The notes beneath the pieces are model-generated. The model saw only the letters and a list, made by a program, of their open reading frames with translations. It had not been told where the DNA came from and did no database searches. The position numbers were made by a program, and so were the translations under genes. A stretch of 64,000 nucleotides of DNA from Micrococcales bacterium. GTDB taxonomy: Bacteria > Actinomycetota > Actinomycetes > S36-B12 > UBA10799. Below, piece after piece: positions 26,740 to 36,144 of this stretch; positions within the stretch are counted from its first letter, which is position 1, and the number at the start of each line of letters is the position of its first letter. The stretch is taken from contig JADKAV010000018.1 in assembly GCA_016719135.1 (NCBI GenBank), forward strand, positions 1 through 64,000. Direction: 5' to 3'.

Positions 26740-26772
26740 TCGACCGAAATTCCGTGGTGGCAGAGGGTGCAC

Positions 26773-27195
26773 GTGAGTAGCCGAAATCTGGCCCTGGTTC
26801 TCACCCTGGCAGGGGCTGCGGCGCTGTTCTTCCGGACACCTGAGGAAGCCGCCGCGGCGATTGGACTGCTGGGGGCGGTACTGGCGCTGGCCGCCATCTG
26901 GCTGACCTCCGGGCGGGTTCGCCGGGTGCTGGCCGTGCTCGCCACTCTGGCGTGGTTAGGCGCCGTGGCCCTGGCCGTCTCAGCATCGGTCATCGCGGTG
27001 ATCGCAGCCATGAGCGGGCTGACCGGAGCGGTCATCGCCGTGGTGCGAGGTGGGGCTTGGCCGGGCTGGTCGAGCCGGTATGCACGCTCGGACCAGATCA
27101 GCGAAGATGAAGCCGACAACCCGCGGATGATGTGGGAGAGTCTGGACCGGGGCATGGATCCGACCCGCCGCCGCGATGCCTCGCCTGACGACTAG
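26773..27195 (+). CDS. Trp biosynthesis-associated membrane protein
   Basis: 140 residues with three or four hydrophobic helices (LALVLTLAGAAALFF; AIGLLGAVLALAAIWL; VLAVLATLAWLGAVALAV; SVIAVIAAMSGLTGAVIAVV) and a polar C-terminus. It fits the small membrane protein regularly found between trpE and trpC in Actinomycetota (Trp_oprn_chp family). GTG 26773 is preferred because AGAGGG lies five bases before it; GTG 26767 is the alternative. Function unknown. Confidence 0.75.
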   Translation: MSSRNLALVLTLAGAAALFFRTPEEAAAAIGLLGAVLALAAIWLTSGRVRRVLAVLATLAWLGAVALAVSASVIAVIAAMSGLTGAVIAVVRGGAWPGWSSRYARSDQISEDEADNPRMMWESLDRGMDPTRRRDASPDD

Positions 27196-27238
27196 CCGCA
27201 ACTCGATAGACTCACCGAAACAACCTGGAGGTTTCCCG

Positions 27239-27487
27239 ATGCCGATGTATCACAACAACCACGGTCGGACCACCGCGATGTGGACGGGCACGACGATCGT
27301 GACCCTCGGTTTCCTGGTCGGCACCATCGCCGTGGTGATGGCGCAGCCCTGGTTGTTCTGGATCGGCGTGGCCATGCTTCCGCTGGGCGCCATCGTCGGC
27401 AAGGCGATGGCCATGGCCGGTATGGGCCAACCGCAGAAGGACGGTGCCAATACCACCGGATCGACGTCCGACTCCGCGCACGCGTGA
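27239..27487 (+). CDS. Small membrane protein of the HGxxPAAW type (DUF6704-like)
   Basis: 82 residues. The N-terminal HGRTTAMWTGTTIV matches the HGxxPAAWTG signature of a small actinobacterial family encoded among trp genes; two hydrophobic helices follow (LGFLVGTIAVVMA and WLFWIGVAMLPLGAIVG). ATG 27239 has GGAGG nine bases upstream. The stop overlaps the response regulator start. Function unknown. Confidence 0.75.
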   Translation: MPMYHNNHGRTTAMWTGTTIVTLGFLVGTIAVVMAQPWLFWIGVAMLPLGAIVGKAMAMAGMGQPQKDGANTTGSTSDSAHA

Positions 27488-28188
27488 GCTCAGAACGGGG
27501 CGTCGTCCTCGTGGTGGAGGACGAGCCGGCGATCGCCGATCTGCTCCGCATGTACTTGAGCCGCGAGGGTTTCCAGGTCCTCGTGGAGAGCGACGGGCAA
27601 CGTGCGCTGTCAGCGGTGTCGGAGTTCCGGCCCTCCTGCATCCTGCTGGACGTCGGCCTGCCCGGGATGGACGGCATCGAGGTCTGCCGGCGGCTGCGGG
27701 CCGATCAGGACTGGACCCCGGTGTTGTTCTGCACCGCACGTGACGACGAGGTCGACCGTGTCCTGGGACTGGAACTCGGGGCAGACGACTACATCACCAA
27801 GCCCTTCAGTCCGCGCGAAGTCGTGGCGCGGGTGAAGGCGGTGGTCCGGCGGGCGCGCGGGCCGCAGGCGCAGTCTCAGGCCGTTCGTCTGGGGCAGGTC
27901 GAGATGGACCCGATGACGCGCAAATGTGTGGTCGCCGGGCGAACGGTGGAATTGACGGCTACCGAGTTCGACCTGCTTTTCTATCTCATGACCCACCCCG
28001 GCCAGATCTTCAGCCGCGACCAGTTGCTCAGCGAGGTGTGGGGATACGCAGCCATGGTGAACACCCGCACGGTCGATGTGCACGTCGCCCAACTGCGCTC
28101 GAAGTTGGGCGACCAGAACGTCATCCGGACGGTTCGCGGGGTGGGCTACGGCGCCGAAGCGAGCGAGTCCGGCGCAGATGCCCAGTGA
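27484..28188 (+). CDS. OmpR/PhoB-family response regulator
   Basis: 234 residues. The receiver domain shows VVEDEPAIADLLRMYL, the phosphoacceptor aspartate in LLDVGLPGMDG, FCTARDDE and the lysine in DDYITKPFSPRE. The winged-helix DNA-binding domain shows LTATEFDLLFYLMTHPG, FSRDQLLSEVWGY and TRTVDVHVAQLRSKLG. GTG 27484 overlaps the preceding stop. Paired with the sensor kinase that overlaps its 3' end. The signal is unknown; the location inside the trp cluster may be only positional. Confidence 0.95.
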   Translation: MSSERGVVLVVEDEPAIADLLRMYLSREGFQVLVESDGQRALSAVSEFRPSCILLDVGLPGMDGIEVCRRLRADQDWTPVLFCTARDDEVDRVLGLELGADDYITKPFSPREVVARVKAVVRRARGPQAQSQAVRLGQVEMDPMTRKCVVAGRTVELTATEFDLLFYLMTHPGQIFSRDQLLSEVWGYAAMVNTRTVDVHVAQLRSKLGDQNVIRTVRGVGYGAEASESGADAQ

Positions 28189-29583
28189 TGCCCCCAACGA
28201 GGCGGTAGCCCAACCCGCCGCGGCAATCTCCGTGCGCCGGGCGTCATTGACGCTGCGGACGGTGTTTGTCACAACGCTGGTTGCTCTGCTCGCCGTGCTG
28301 ATGACCGGGCTGACCGCCCTGCCATTGCTGCGGGATGCGGAATTGCGCGATCAGCGCCGACAGTTGTCGCAGCTGGCCGACGCCGCGGCAGCGTCCACGC
28401 AGACGACGGGTCCGCTGACCGACGAGATCCAGCAGCGCCTCATCAGCACTTTGCGCAGTGAGCAGGTCAGCCTGGCGCTGATCACCCCGGACGGGGAGAA
28501 CCCGCAGGGCCTGGCCAAGACCGAGGTGCTGCCCCTGTGGAGCGTGGGCCGGGTGACGACCAGCTACTCGTTGGACGCCCAGACGTTCATGGTCGAAGGG
28601 CGCCTGATCGCCAGCGATACCGGTTTGTTGTTGATCCAGCCCACGTCGGTGTCCGGCTTCGGCCTGCGTGAACTGTGGGGCCGGATCGGCATGGCGATCG
28701 TCATCGGCGGGGTCCTGGCAGCGATCGCCGGTGCGCTGCTGGCGCGCCGGGTGACCCGACCGCTGCGGACGCTGGTCAACGCGGCCCGCCGGCTACAGGT
28801 CGGTGACCGCAACCTGCGCCTTGAGCCGGAAGGCCCGGCAGAGATCGCGGACCTCGCGGTGGCACTCAACCAGCTCGGGGACAGCCTGGCGACCAGTGAG
28901 TCGCGACAGCGGGACTTCCTGCTGTCGGTGAGCCACGAACTGCGCACGCCCATGACGGCCATCGGTGGATACGCCGAGGCCCTCGCCGACGGAGTCGTCG
29001 CCGAGGAAGACATGGAGCGGTGGCCGGAACCATGCTTGCCGAGACGCACCGTCTGGATGCGCTGATCGCCGACCTTCTGGATCTGGCCCGGCTGGGCGCC
29101 GTGGAGTTCCCGCTGGACATCGTGGTGGTCGACCTGCGTGATGTCGCGGATGCCGCAGATGACGTGTGGGCCGACCGGTGCGCGGCTGAGGATGTGCACT
29201 GGGAGTTGCGCGTGCCCGAACAGCCCGTTCTGGTGCAATGCGACCCGGGACGTGTGCGGCAGATGATCGACAATCTGGTGGCCAACGCGTTGCGGGTGAC
29301 ACCGGCCGGCGAGCAGATCATCCTGCAGGCGGGCCTGGACGCCAATGGCGGTTACCTCGAAGTGCGCGACGGCGGTCCCGGACTGTCCGACAGCGACCTC
29401 GAGGTGGCCTTCGAACCCGCAGAGCTGTACAGCCGCTACCAGGGGTTGCGTCACGTCGGCACGGGCGTGGGTCTGGCGCTGGTGGGGCGGCTGGCCGGAC
29501 GGCTCGGCGGCGAGGCCTCCGCCGGTCACGCACCGGAGGGCGGGGCTTGCTTCCGGGTCTCGTTCCCGCCGGCAACGGGGTAG
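28178..29583 (+). CDS. Membrane sensor histidine kinase, one frameshift as given
   Basis: About 468 residues: a first membrane helix (TVFVTTLVALLAVLMTGLTA), an extracytoplasmic sensor of about 120 residues, a second helix (GMAIVIGGVLAAIAGALLA), HAMP, the phosphorylated histidine in SVSHELRTPMTAIGGY, and the ATPase domain with NLVANALRVTP, DGGPGLS and GTGVGLALVGRLA. One base appears missing near 29020 (ERW should read ERVAGTMLAETHRLDAL). The start ATG 28178 overlaps the response regulator's 3' end. Cognate partner of that regulator. Confidence 0.93.
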
Positions 29584-29643
29584 CGCCCGTCCTCGGTCGG
29601 CCAGCACCTGCCAAGCGTGCGCCCGATCGCGTCCGAACCCGCG

Positions 29644-29649
29644 TACCCT
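29644..29649 (+). promoter_or_regulatory. -10 box of the DUF2752 gene
   Basis: TACCCT ends seven bases before the ATG at 29657, consistent with a leaderless mRNA. Confidence 0.4.
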
Positions 29650-29656
29650 GACCTTC

Positions 29657-30064
29657 ATGGACAAAAGGTGGCAGCGGATGCGGGCTCCCATCGCCACCGG
29701 CGTCGCGGGGCTCGCGGCGTGCGCCTACGTGTACGCGGTGGACCCGTCCACGCCCGGGCACTACCCGGGCTGCCCCACGAAGATCTTCACCGGACTCGAC
29801 TGCCCCTTCTGCGGAAGCCTGCGGGCGACTCACGATCTGCTGCACGGTGACGTTGTCGGTGCGCTGAGCCTCAACGCCGTCACCGTGCTGGTCATCCTGC
29901 CGCTGATCGCAGTGGCGTACGTGCTGTGGACCTATCGGCGCTGGCGGGGCGAGGACTTCTCGATGACCTTCCCGAAGTGGGCGACCAGCGCTCTGGTGGT
30001 GTTGCTCTTGGTGTTCACGGTGGTGCGCAACCTGCCGGGCATGCCCCTGGGCACGACCGCATGA
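29657..30064 (+). CDS. DUF2752 membrane protein
   Basis: 135 residues with about three membrane helices and the family hallmark CPTKIFTGLDCPFCGSLRATHDLLHGD: paired cysteines in DCPFCG followed by R-x-x-H-x-L-x-x-G-D. DUF2752 proteins are small membrane proteins of unknown function. ATG 29657 lies seven bases after a TACCCT box. It sits between the histidine kinase and trpC. Confidence 0.9.
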   Translation: MDKRWQRMRAPIATGVAGLAACAYVYAVDPSTPGHYPGCPTKIFTGLDCPFCGSLRATHDLLHGDVVGALSLNAVTVLVILPLIAVAYVLWTYRRWRGEDFSMTFPKWATSALVVLLLVFTVVRNLPGMPLGTTA

Positions 30065-30094
30065 GGGGGTCGAAGCGAGCGTCGGACGCGCGGC

Positions 30095-30100
30095 TACTCT
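30095..30100 (+). promoter_or_regulatory. -10 box of trpC
   Basis: TACTCT ends seven bases before the GTG start of trpC at 30108, consistent with a leaderless trpC-trpB-trpA transcript. Confidence 0.45.
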
Positions 30101-30107
30101 GAGGCTT

Positions 30108-30914
30108 GTGAGCGTGCTCGACGACATCATCGACGGTGTCCGCGAAGACCTTGCCACCCGGCAGGCGCAGGTTCCGCTCGAGGACCTGAAACGCCGAGTC
30201 GAGTCCGTACCTGATCCGATCGATGCCCTGGCCGTCCTGCGCCAAGGCGGCGTCGGCGTCATCGCCGAGGTCAAACGTTCCTCACCGAGCAAGGGGTCCT
30301 TGGCAACCATCGACGACCCCGCGCATCTCGCGCAGGCCTACGAAGCCGGTGGTGCGCGGTGCATCAGCGTCCTGACCGAGAACCGTCGCTTCGGGGGCAG
30401 TCTGGAGGACCTGGCCGCGGTGCGCGCAGCGGTGGACATCCCGGTTCTGCGCAAGGATTTCATCGTCACCTCCTACCAGCTGTGGGAGGCGCGCGCCCAC
30501 GGTGCAGACCTCGCCCTGCTGATCGTGGCAGCCCTGGAACAGCCCGCTCTCGTGTCCTTGGTCGAGAGGGCCGAGTCGATCGGGCTGCTGCCGCTCGTTG
30601 AAGTCCACGACGCCGATGAGGTCGTACGCGCAGTCGACGCGGGCGCCAAGGTCATCGGGGTCAACGCGCGCGACCTTCGCACCCTCGAGGTGGATCTGGG
30701 CATCTTCGCGCAGGTTGCCCCCACCATCCCGGAGGGCGTCCTGCGGGTCGCGGAATCCGGAGTGCGCTCCCCGCAGGACCTGTTGGCGTATGCGGCTTCT
30801 GGGGCCGATGCTGTACTAGTAGGTGAAGCCCTGGTCACCCATGCCGACCCGGGCGCCGCGGTCCACGACCTGGTTTCGGCCGGGGAGCATCCAGCGGTCC
30901 GCCACGCCGACTAG
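30108..30914 (+). CDS. trpC: Indole-3-glycerol phosphate synthase
   Basis: TrpC closes the indole ring of tryptophan from CdRP. The 268-residue barrel shows GVIAEVKRSSPSKG with the catalytic lysine, SVLTENRRFGGSLEDL, VLRKDFIVTSYQLWEAR, VGVNARDLRTLEV (given as VIGVNARDL) and RVAESGVRSPQDL. Start GTG 30108 gives the family N-terminus VLDDIIDGVREDL and follows a -10 box. No trpF domain is fused to it. Confidence 0.97.
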   Translation: MSVLDDIIDGVREDLATRQAQVPLEDLKRRVESVPDPIDALAVLRQGGVGVIAEVKRSSPSKGSLATIDDPAHLAQAYEAGGARCISVLTENRRFGGSLEDLAAVRAAVDIPVLRKDFIVTSYQLWEARAHGADLALLIVAALEQPALVSLVERAESIGLLPLVEVHDADEVVRAVDAGAKVIGVNARDLRTLEVDLGIFAQVAPTIPEGVLRVAESGVRSPQDLLAYAASGADAVLVGEALVTHADPGAAVHDLVSAGEHPAVRHAD

Positions 30915-30924
30915 GAGGTACGAA

Positions 30925-32116
30925 GTGGATCTGCCCGACGCTAGTGGGCATTTCGGGCGGTACGGCGGACGGTTCGTGCCAGAGGCGCTGGTCGCCGCCC
31001 TCGATGAACTCGATGATGCGTTCCGCAAGGCCTGGGTGGACGACGCCTTCCATGCCGAACTCGACACCCTGCTGCACGAGTACAGCGGCCGACCGACTCC
31101 ATTGACTCCCGCCGTTGGCCTGGCCAAAGCCTTTGGCGTAGCCGAGGTCCTGCTCAAGCGCGAGGACCTCAACCACACCGGTAGCCACAAGATCAACAAC
31201 GTGCTCGGCCAGGCGCTGCTGACCAAGCGCATGGGCAAGACCCGGGTCATCGCCGAGACCGGCGCTGGACAGCACGGGGTCGCGACCGCCACCGCAGCAG
31301 CACTGCTCGGCCTCGAGTGCGTGGTGTACATGGGCCAGGAGGACACGCAGCGGCAGGCGCTGAACGTGGCCCGCATGCAGTTGCTCGGTGCCAAGGTCGT
31401 GCCGGTGACCACCGGCAGTCGCACGCTCAAGGACGCGATCAACGAGGCGATGCGCGACTGGGTCACCAACGTCGCCTCGACGCACTACTTGCTCGGCACC
31501 GTCGCCGGGCCGGCACCGTTCCCCGAGATGGTCCGCGAGTTCCACCGGGTCATCGGCAAGGAGACGCGCCAGCAATGCCTGGATCGGGGTGGGCTGCCCG
31601 ACGCAGTCGTCGCCTGCATCGGCGGTGGCTCCAACGCCATCGGCATCTTCTACGACTTCCTCGATGATGCCGACGTCGGTCTCTACGGATACGAGGCGGC
31701 AGGTGACGGCATCGGGCACCGGACGTCACGCCGCAACCCTGTCGGCCGGTTCGGTCGGCGTTCTGCACGGGACCCGTTCGTACCTGTTGCAGGACGACGA
31801 CGGGCAGACGATGGCCAGTCATTCGATCTCCGCCGGTCTGGACTACCCCGGCGTCGGGCCCGAGCACGCGTGGCTGCGGGACTCCGGACGTGTTCACTAC
31901 GAAGGAGTCACCGACGCCGAGGCGATGGCGGCCTTCGAGTTGTGCTGCCGCACCGAGGGCATCATTCCAGCCATCGAAAGTGCGCATGCCGTCGCCGGTG
32001 CGCAGCGGCTGGCAAAACAGCTGGGACCGGAGGCGAGCATCGTTATCAACATGTCCGGACGCGGGGACAAAGACGTCGCGACCGCTGCGGCGTACTTCGG
32101 GCTGGGGGACGTGTGA
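30925..32116 (+). CDS. trpB: Tryptophan synthase beta chain, one frameshift as given
   Basis: TrpB joins indole and serine using PLP. Seen: HFGRYGGRFVPEAL at the start, the PLP lysine in HTGSHKINN, ETGAGQHGVATATA, GGGSNAIGIF, then in another frame SAGSVGVLHGTRSYLLQ and INMSGRGDKD. A frame change and a few garbled bases lie at about 31703-31722, where GIETGRHAATL is expected. GTG 30925 has AGGAGG at 30913-30918. About 397 residues, normal length. The stop overlaps the trpA start. Confidence 0.95.
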
Positions 32117-32931
32117 GCCGGCTTCAGGAGGTCTTCGCCGCCGCCCGCGCCGAGGACCGGGCATTGCTCATCGGGTACATGCCGGCGGGCTTCCCGACCT
32201 GGGTGGATGCGGTCGCGATCGTGTCCGCGATGGTGGAGAACGGCGTCGACGTCGTCGAGATCGGGCTGCCCTACAGCGATCCGCTGATGGACGGCCCGGT
32301 GATCCAGGCCGCAGCCGACCAGGCCCTCGCGAACGGCATCAATACGACCGACGTTCTGCGGACCGTGCAGGCATTGGCGGACATGGGTGCGCCCACGTTG
32401 ATCATGAGTTACTGGAACCCGATCGAGCACTTCGGCGTCGACCGGTTCGCCAAGGATCTCGCGCAGGCCGGCGGGGTCGGCGTCATCACCCCGGACATCA
32501 TCCCCGAAGAGGCCCAGGACTGGATCCGGGCCACTGACGAGGCCATGATCGACCGGGTGTTCCTGGTCGCCCCGTCGTCGCCGAGGGCGCGCATCGAGCG
32601 GGTCGCCGAAATCAGCACCGGATTTGTTTACGCCGCCTCGACCATGGGTGTCACTGGCACCCGCGCCAGTGTCGGAGCCGATGCCGCCGATCTGGTCTCC
32701 CGGGTCCGCGAGGTGACCCGCCAGCCGGTGTGTGTCGGCCTTGGGGTTTCCACCCCGCAGCAGGCCGCAGAGGTGGCCCGGTACGCCGACGGTGTCATCG
32801 TGGGTTCGGCCTTCGTCCGCCTGGTGCTGGAAGCGAAGACTCCGGCAGCGGCGGTCGCGGATGTCGCAGCCCTGGCCGCGGGGATGGCCGCTGCAGTCCG
32901 CTCGGCACGCAAGCAAGGAGCCCAAAAATGA
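32113..32931 (+). CDS. trpA: Tryptophan synthase alpha chain
   Basis: TrpA cleaves indole-3-glycerol phosphate and channels indole to TrpB. The 272-residue barrel shows IGYMPAGFPTW, DVVEIGLPYSDPLMDGPVIQ with the catalytic glutamate and aspartate, MSYWNPIEHFGVDRF, GVITPDIIPEEA, FVYAASTMGVTGTRA and CVGLGVSTPQQA. GTG 32113 overlaps the trpB stop. Its stop overlaps the MauE gene start. Confidence 0.96.
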   Translation: MSRLQEVFAAARAEDRALLIGYMPAGFPTWVDAVAIVSAMVENGVDVVEIGLPYSDPLMDGPVIQAAADQALANGINTTDVLRTVQALADMGAPTLIMSYWNPIEHFGVDRFAKDLAQAGGVGVITPDIIPEEAQDWIRATDEAMIDRVFLVAPSSPRARIERVAEISTGFVYAASTMGVTGTRASVGADAADLVSRVREVTRQPVCVGLGVSTPQQAAEVARYADGVIVGSAFVRLVLEAKTPAAAVADVAALAAGMAAAVRSARKQGAQK

Positions 32932-33443
32932 GTGACCGCCTCAAAGACGTCATCGGGCTGGTCTCGCGGCTCGGTCTGGCTTTCGTGTGGGGTTACGCGG
33001 GCATCGTGAAGATCTTCGAAGTCAACGGGGCGCGGGATGCGATCCTGGCCTACCGGATCTTCCCTCCCGAATGGGCTGGCCCACTGGGCTGGGCACTGCC
33101 CGCATTCGAGATCCTGCTGGCGATTCTGCTGCTGCTGGGATTGTTCACCCGGCTGGCGGCGCTGGCTTCCGGGCTGCTGATGACGGCGTTCATCGTCGGC
33201 ATCGCCAGTGTCTGGATACGCGGCTACACCATCGACTGCGGGTGCTTCGGTGGTGGCGGCGACATCAGCGCCGAAGGAATCGACGCGAAATATGCACGGG
33301 ACATCGCCCGGGACTTCCTTTTTGTGGGCATGTCGGCATGGCTGGTGGTCCGGCCGCGCTCTCTGTGGTCGCTGGATCGCGAGTCGGTGAACCTGCCGGC
33401 CGATGCCGACGTCTACTCTGAAGAGGCGGAAAGGCAGGTCTGA
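32928..33443 (+). CDS. MauE/DoxX-like membrane protein
   Basis: 171 residues with four membrane helices, the first containing LGLAFVWGYAGIVKIFEVNGARDAI, and a periplasm-facing cysteine pair in YTIDCGCFGGGG. This is the MauE-type signature (DCGCFG) of a membrane redox partner, possibly of the vitamin-K/DsbB-like function. AAGGAG precedes the ATG at 32928. It directly precedes a DsbA-like gene, the usual actinobacterial pairing, which supports a role in extracytoplasmic disulfide formation. Confidence 0.85.
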   Translation: MSDRLKDVIGLVSRLGLAFVWGYAGIVKIFEVNGARDAILAYRIFPPEWAGPLGWALPAFEILLAILLLLGLFTRLAALASGLLMTAFIVGIASVWIRGYTIDCGCFGGGGDISAEGIDAKYARDIARDFLFVGMSAWLVVRPRSLWSLDRESVNLPADADVYSEEAERQV

Positions 33444-33450
33444 GGCGAAT

Positions 33451-34227
33451 ATGGCGCAGAAGAAAGAATCGGCGAAGAGCACCCGGGAGAAGGCTGCGGA
33501 AGCCCGGGCGGCTGCGCAAGCGGCTGAACGCCGCCGGGAGCGCACCATCCGGATTGTCGGTGGACTGGCGGTCGTGGCGGTCGTCGGGGTGATTCTGGGT
33601 ATCGGTATCACCCAGTCGGGCAACAACGACACCCCCGCGCCCAGCGCCGACTCGGCCCTTCCGACCGGCATCACCTCGGAGAACGGTTACGGGTTCCAGG
33701 TCAATACGGCAGCGGATGCACCGACCGTGGAGATCTACGAAGACTTCCAGTGCCCGGCGTGTGCCAACCTCGAGAACCAGTTCGGCCCGTTGATCCAGCA
33801 GGAAGCCGCTGACGGCAACATCCAACTGACCTACCACCCGATGGTCTTCCTGGACAACAATCTGCAGACCGACCACTCGCTGCGGGCGGCAAACGCCTTC
33901 GGGTGCTCGATCACCGGCGGTGTGGGCGAGCAGTTCCACAACCTGGTCTACGCCAACCAGCCCGCGAACGAGGGTGACGGCTGGACCGACGAACAGCTCA
34001 AGCAGTTCGGCGCCGACGCGGGTCTGACCGGCGAAGCGCAGAGCGCGTTCGACAAGTGCGTCGACGAGGGCACGTACAAGGGCTGGGCACAGCTGTCCAA
34101 CGACGCCGCGTTCGAGCGCGGCATCTCGGGCACGCCCACGATCTACGTCAACGGCAAGGAACTGAAGAACGACGCGTTCGCCAGTGAGCAGGCGTTCAAG
34201 GACGCGATCACCAACCCGCAACAGTGA
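33451..34227 (+). CDS. Membrane-anchored DsbA-like thiol-disulfide oxidoreductase
   Basis: 258 residues: a basic, helical cytoplasmic N-terminus (KKESAKSTREKAAEARAAAQ), one membrane anchor at about 36-55 (IVGGLAVVAVVGVILGIGI) and a DsbA/thioredoxin_4 domain with the active site EDFQCPACANLE, cysteines at about 102 and 105, and the cis-proline loop GISGTPTIYVNG. ATG 33451. It probably oxidises exported proteins, with the preceding MauE protein as redox partner. The stop overlaps lgt. Confidence 0.92.
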   Translation: MAQKKESAKSTREKAAEARAAAQAAERRRERTIRIVGGLAVVAVVGVILGIGITQSGNNDTPAPSADSALPTGITSENGYGFQVNTAADAPTVEIYEDFQCPACANLENQFGPLIQQEAADGNIQLTYHPMVFLDNNLQTDHSLRAANAFGCSITGGVGEQFHNLVYANQPANEGDGWTDEQLKQFGADAGLTGEAQSAFDKCVDEGTYKGWAQLSNDAAFERGISGTPTIYVNGKELKNDAFASEQAFKDAITNPQQ

Positions 34228-35078
34228 TCCCGGCGTACATACCCTCGCCTTCGCAAGGGGTTTGGGAGATCGGTCCGATCCCGATCAGGGCGTACGCCAT
34301 GTTCATCCTGCTGGGGATCTTCGTCGCCGTGTACATCACGGACAAGCGATGGAAGGCTCGCGGCGGCGGTGAGGGCCAGATCGCAGACGTCGCGCTGTGG
34401 GCGGTGCCCGCCGGCATCGTCGGCGCGCGGGTGTACCACGTGATGACTGACTGGACGACCTACTTCGGTGCCGACGGCGCGGGCTTCGTCGCTGCACTGA
34501 AGATCTGGCAGGGCGGCCTGGGCATCTGGGGCGGCGTGGCCGGGGGCGCGCTCGGCGCCTGGTACGCGTGCCGCCGGTACGGGCTGCTGCTTCCTCCGCT
34601 GGGGGACGCGCTGGCACCGGGCTTGGCCGTCGCGCAGGCGATCGGCCGTTTGGGCAACTGGTTCAACCAGGAGTTGTTCGGAGAACCGACAACGGTGCCG
34701 TGGGCGCTGCAGATCGACCCCGCGAACCGCCCGGCGGGCTACGAGCAGTTCGAGACATTTCACCCGACGTTCCTGTACGAGGCCCTGTGGTGCCTGGGTG
34801 TCGCTGCGGTCGTCTGGTGGCTGGACCGGCGCTATCGGATGGGCCACGGGCGAGTGTTCGCGACGTATGTGGCTTTGTACACACTGGGCCGGTTGTGGTG
34901 GGAACTGTTGCGCATCGATTCGGCCACGCTGATCTTCGGAGTCCGGATCAATGTCTTCACCTCCGTGTTGGTCGGTTTGGGTGCCGTGCTGTACATCGTG
35001 ATCTCACGGCGTCGGGTGCCAGGCCGGGAAGAATCCGTCTACCGGGAGCCTGCGCAGTCTGTCGACGCGCGGGACTGA
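34224..35078 (+). CDS. lgt: Prolipoprotein diacylglyceryl transferase
   Basis: Lgt transfers diacylglycerol from phosphatidylglycerol to the lipobox cysteine of prolipoproteins. The 284-residue, seven-helix protein shows IRAYAMFILLGIF, GIVGARVYHVMTDW, GGLGIWGGVAGG, the signature GRLGNWFNQELFGEP with the essential arginine and HPTFLYEALW. GTG 34224 overlaps the DsbA-like stop. Position after trpA and before gltB is the common actinobacterial order. Confidence 0.96.
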   Translation: MIPAYIPSPSQGVWEIGPIPIRAYAMFILLGIFVAVYITDKRWKARGGGEGQIADVALWAVPAGIVGARVYHVMTDWTTYFGADGAGFVAALKIWQGGLGIWGGVAGGALGAWYACRRYGLLLPPLGDALAPGLAVAQAIGRLGNWFNQELFGEPTTVPWALQIDPANRPAGYEQFETFHPTFLYEALWCLGVAAVVWWLDRRYRMGHGRVFATYVALYTLGRLWWELLRIDSATLIFGVRINVFTSVLVGLGAVLYIVISRRRVPGREESVYREPAQSVDARD

Positions 35079-35227
35079 CGAGGTACGTCGACTTGTATCT
35101 CGACAGCCCGCCGTGCGCCGCTGTGTTCAACTGCGCATGGGCCGCAGCCAACTCCCTGCGCACATGAGCAGCCCCGCGGAGAGACCGGTGGGGGCCAGTG
35201 CTCACCAGCGCCGCGGGAAACCCAAGG

Positions 35228-35233
35228 TACCCT
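35228..35233 (+). promoter_or_regulatory. -10 box of the substrate-binding protein gene
   Basis: TACCCT would place the start site near 35240, leaving a leader of about 19 nt that carries AGAAGGA (35248-35254) before the ATG at 35259. Here the mRNA has a conventional ribosome-binding site. Confidence 0.4.
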
Positions 35234-35258
35234 TTACCGTCACCAGTAGAAGGACGCG

Positions 35259-36144
35259 ATGATGCGCAATGTACGAACCGCTGTGCTCGGGGTGACTGTG
35301 GCGGCGTTGGCATTGACCATGCCAAGTCCGGCCGCGGCCAAAGTGACGGAAACCTGGCAGGTCGCGATCAACATGCCCGAGTCGTTCTCGATCGACGCCG
35401 GCGGGATCTTCTCGATCACGCCCGACAGGCAGAAGCTGAAAGTCAATGGTCGCAAGCGGACCGGCCGCTGGCAGAACTTCACCATCTCGTATCCCACTGT
35501 CCCAAGCGTTGAAGCAGACCCGTGAGAAGGACCAGCCGCAGGACGTAGCGCTGTCTGATCGGCCCCTGACGCGCAAACAGTCGAAGAAGCTCTCCCAGCG
35601 CCTGTTGTGGATCGACGCCGACGTGCTGCTGGTCTCGGCGGACAATCCGGTCTGCCAGACGGGTGTGACCTCCGCACAGATCCAGCAGATACTCTCCGGC
35701 GGCACGCGCGACTGGCAACAGATCGCCGCCCCCGGCACATGGCCCGCTGGGGCGCCCTCCGACATCCGCGTGTATGTCCCGTGGCGCGACGGAGGCTCGC
35801 AGCTGCTGTTCGGAATGCGCGCTTACGGGCCAGCGACCGTCGCTCGGGAAGCCGATGCGGTGAGTGCTGTGCCCAGGCTCATTTCGGCGGCAGTGGTCGC
35901 CAAGTACAGCGCGCTGCGGGCAAACCCCGGGGCCTGCGCCGTCCCGGTCGATGGCATCAGCCCGAACGACGCCACAGTGGCCAGCGGGGCCTATCCGCAC
36001 ACGCAACGCGTCTACTGGGTGACCAAGAAGAAGCAGCCGAAGTATGAACGCACTGTGCGGCGAGCCTACGAGAAGTACCTTTTCGGGACTGTCGGCGACC
36101 AGTTCCTGGGAACCGTCGGGCAGCGCGACCGGCTGCGGCCCTAG
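35259..36144 (+). CDS. Secreted PstS-like substrate-binding-domain protein, one frameshift as given
   Basis: A Sec signal peptide (RTAVLGVTVAALALTMPSPAAA) is followed by about 270 residues. The second half resembles periplasmic-binding-protein domains of the PstS type: LLVSADNPVCQTGVTSAQIQ, then QILSGGTRDWQQI, VYVPWRDGGSQLLF and IDGISPN-like VDGISPNDATVASGAYPHTQ. A frame change near 35505 (QALKQTREKDQP follows) separates the halves. No ABC permease or ATPase gene is adjacent, so it is a solitary binding protein. Ligand not determinable. Confidence 0.75.
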
